Positions 63,635-64,000 of a stretch of 64,000 nt of DNA are shown piece after piece. The DNA comes from Aestuariivivens insulae (lineage in GTDB: Bacteria > Bacteroidota > Bacteroidia > Flavobacteriales > Flavobacteriaceae). The stretch spans positions 278,134-342,133 of the forward strand of contig NZ_JAKMCS010000004.1 of assembly GCF_022662195.1 (NCBI RefSeq), in the 5' to 3' direction. Below the pieces are notes generated by a model. The model saw only the letters and a list, made by a program, of their open reading frames with translations. It was not told where the DNA came from and ran no database searches. A program made the translations under genes and the position numbers. Within the stretch, counting starts at the first letter, position 1, and the number at the start of each line of letters is the position of its first letter.

Positions 63635-63741
63635 CCTGCCTGCGAGCCAGATTATGGCCTTATAGTTCAAGGGATAGAACAAAAGTTTCCTAAACTTTAG
63701 ATCCAGGTTCGAATCCTGGTAAGGTCACTAAGGCAGGCAGG
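63635..63741 (+). mobile_element. Palindrome-bounded insert carrying tRNA-Arg(CCT)
   Basis: Left half CCTGCCTGC (63635-63643), 12 bases, tRNA-Arg(CCT), CTAA, right half GGCAGGCAGG (63732-63741). The halves are those of the 20-bp palindrome seen intact in the tRNA-Asn relic and can pair over nine bases. The insert sits exactly between loop and 3' D-stem of tRNA-Arg(TCT), with no bases of that tRNA lost. Confidence 0.8.
63656..63727 (+). tRNA. tRNA-Arg(CCT)
   Basis: Complete 72-base cloverleaf: acceptor GGCCTTA/TAAGGTC, D-stem GTTC/GAAC, anticodon stem AAAGT/ACTTT with loop TTCCTAA (anticodon CCT), T-arm CCAGG-TTCGAAT-CCTGG, discriminator A, no encoded CCA. It lies inside the insert that splits tRNA-Arg(TCT). 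Confidence 0.93.
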
Positions 63742-63775
63742 GAACAAAAATTTTCTAAACTTTAGATCCTGGTTC

Positions 63776-64000
63776 GAATCCTGGTGGAGTCACAAAGTGA
63801 ATGCGCCAGAGTTGCGAAGCAACTGTAAAGCGAAGCTTTAAGATTCGAGGTTTACCCTGAGCGGTGCCGAAGGGAATCCTGGTGGAGTCACAAAGTGAAT
63901 GCGCCAGAGTTGCGAAGCAACTGTAAAGCGAAGCTTTAAGATTCGAGGTTTACCCTGAGCGGTGCCGAAGGGAATCCTGGTGGAGTCACAAAGTGAATGC
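63776..64000 (+). repeat. 98-bp tandem repeat carrying the tRNA-Arg(TCT) 3' end
   Basis: Units start at 63776, 63874 and 63972 (last one cut by the window). Each begins with GAATCCTGGTGGAGTCACA, the T-loop to acceptor end of tRNA-Arg(TCT). Each continues with two adjacent 15-base hairpins AGTTGC-GAA-GCAACT and TAAAGC-GAA-GCTTTA, then a REP-like CCCTGAGCGGTGCCGAAGGG. The units are identical as far as visible. Confidence 0.92.

Larger units (their letters stand above)
63614..63792 (+). tRNA. tRNA-Arg(TCT) split in the D-loop by a 107-bp insert
   Basis: 5' part 63614-63634: acceptor GGCTCCA, TA, D-stem GTTC, loop TAGGGATA. 3' part 63742-63792: D-stem GAAC, anticodon loop TTTCTAA (anticodon TCT), T-loop TTCGAAT, acceptor TGGAGTC and discriminator A. 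GGCTCCA pairs fully with TGGAGTC (one wobble). The two parts sum to 72 bases, the length of the neighbouring tRNA-Arg(CCT). Two mismatches (A-C in the anticodon stem, T-T in the T-stem) point to relaxed selection or decay. Confidence 0.85.

Noticed and set aside
63776..64000. CRISPR array
   Set aside because: The 98-bp units are identical without variable spacers and carry tRNA and REP sequence; no cas genes in the window.

Overview
The window is AT-rich DNA from a member of the Bacteroidota, almost certainly a marine-type Flavobacteriaceae. The evidence is a FecI/FecR-SusC-SusD locus, promoters of the TTTG-N19-TAnnTTTG type, near absence of purine-rich ribosome binding sites, flavobacterial secreted and lipoprotein families, and scattered palindromic repeats of the REP type. 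No phage or conjugative element is seen.

Layout. 1-5.1 kb: a GNAT enzyme (cut by the left edge), a tautomerase-like isomerase, then hemF and hemB. A REP-associated transposase (RAYT) is fused in frame to HemF, and an ImmA/IrrE peptidase plus DUF4411 PIN pair sits between hemF and hemB. 5.1-12.8 kb: a secreted protein, an AraC regulator, a tight plsC-desaturase-HD operon, a bacilliredoxin, a TerB-DnaJ protein and an LD-carboxypeptidase. 12.9-20.9 kb: metG (with a palindrome inside the reading frame), an OmpA lipoprotein pair, an AraC regulator followed by two promoters carrying the same 26-bp box, an AhpD-like protein, a cupredoxin-like protein and tex. 21-26.6 kb: TetR with three GACCGGTC operators in front of an RND exporter, a LolA-like carrier and a beta-barrel. 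26.6-34.8 kb: TPR protein with a long structured leader, TerB protein, ferritin, an unlisted Cys/Lys-rich small protein, mfd (with a REP-like insertion in the frame), a TlpA-like oxidoreductase and yraN. 34.9-42 kb: a metal ABC importer and TonB receptor divergent from an MntR/DtxR-type repressor, with a perfect 16-bp palindrome between them. 42.1-52.4 kb: ECF sigma, FecR, SusC, SusD and a large FG-GAP/ASPIC lipoprotein. 52.4-57.7 kb: feoA-feoB-small Cys-rich FeoB partner, SCO protein, RseP. 57.7-64 kb: tRNA genes, amidohydrolase, small proteins and TauE.

The most unusual feature is at the right edge. A tRNA-Arg(TCT) gene is split in its D-loop by a 107-bp insert. The insert consists of the two halves of the GC-rich palindrome CCTGCCTGCC/GGCAGGCAGG enclosing a complete tRNA-Arg(CCT). 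Directly downstream, a 98-bp tandem repeat begins, each unit carrying the 3' end of the split tRNA and two GCGAAGC mini-hairpins. The same palindrome interrupts a relic of tRNA-Asn (the uninterrupted sequence is 110 bp away) and lies in frame inside metG. Together with the RAYT-HemF fusion and the repeat inside mfd, this shows a genome in which small palindromic elements enter tRNA genes and essential coding frames without destroying those frames.

Iron and heme are a recurring theme: hemF/hemB, ferritin, feoAB, and a metal importer whose repressor operator resembles a site at the feoA promoter.
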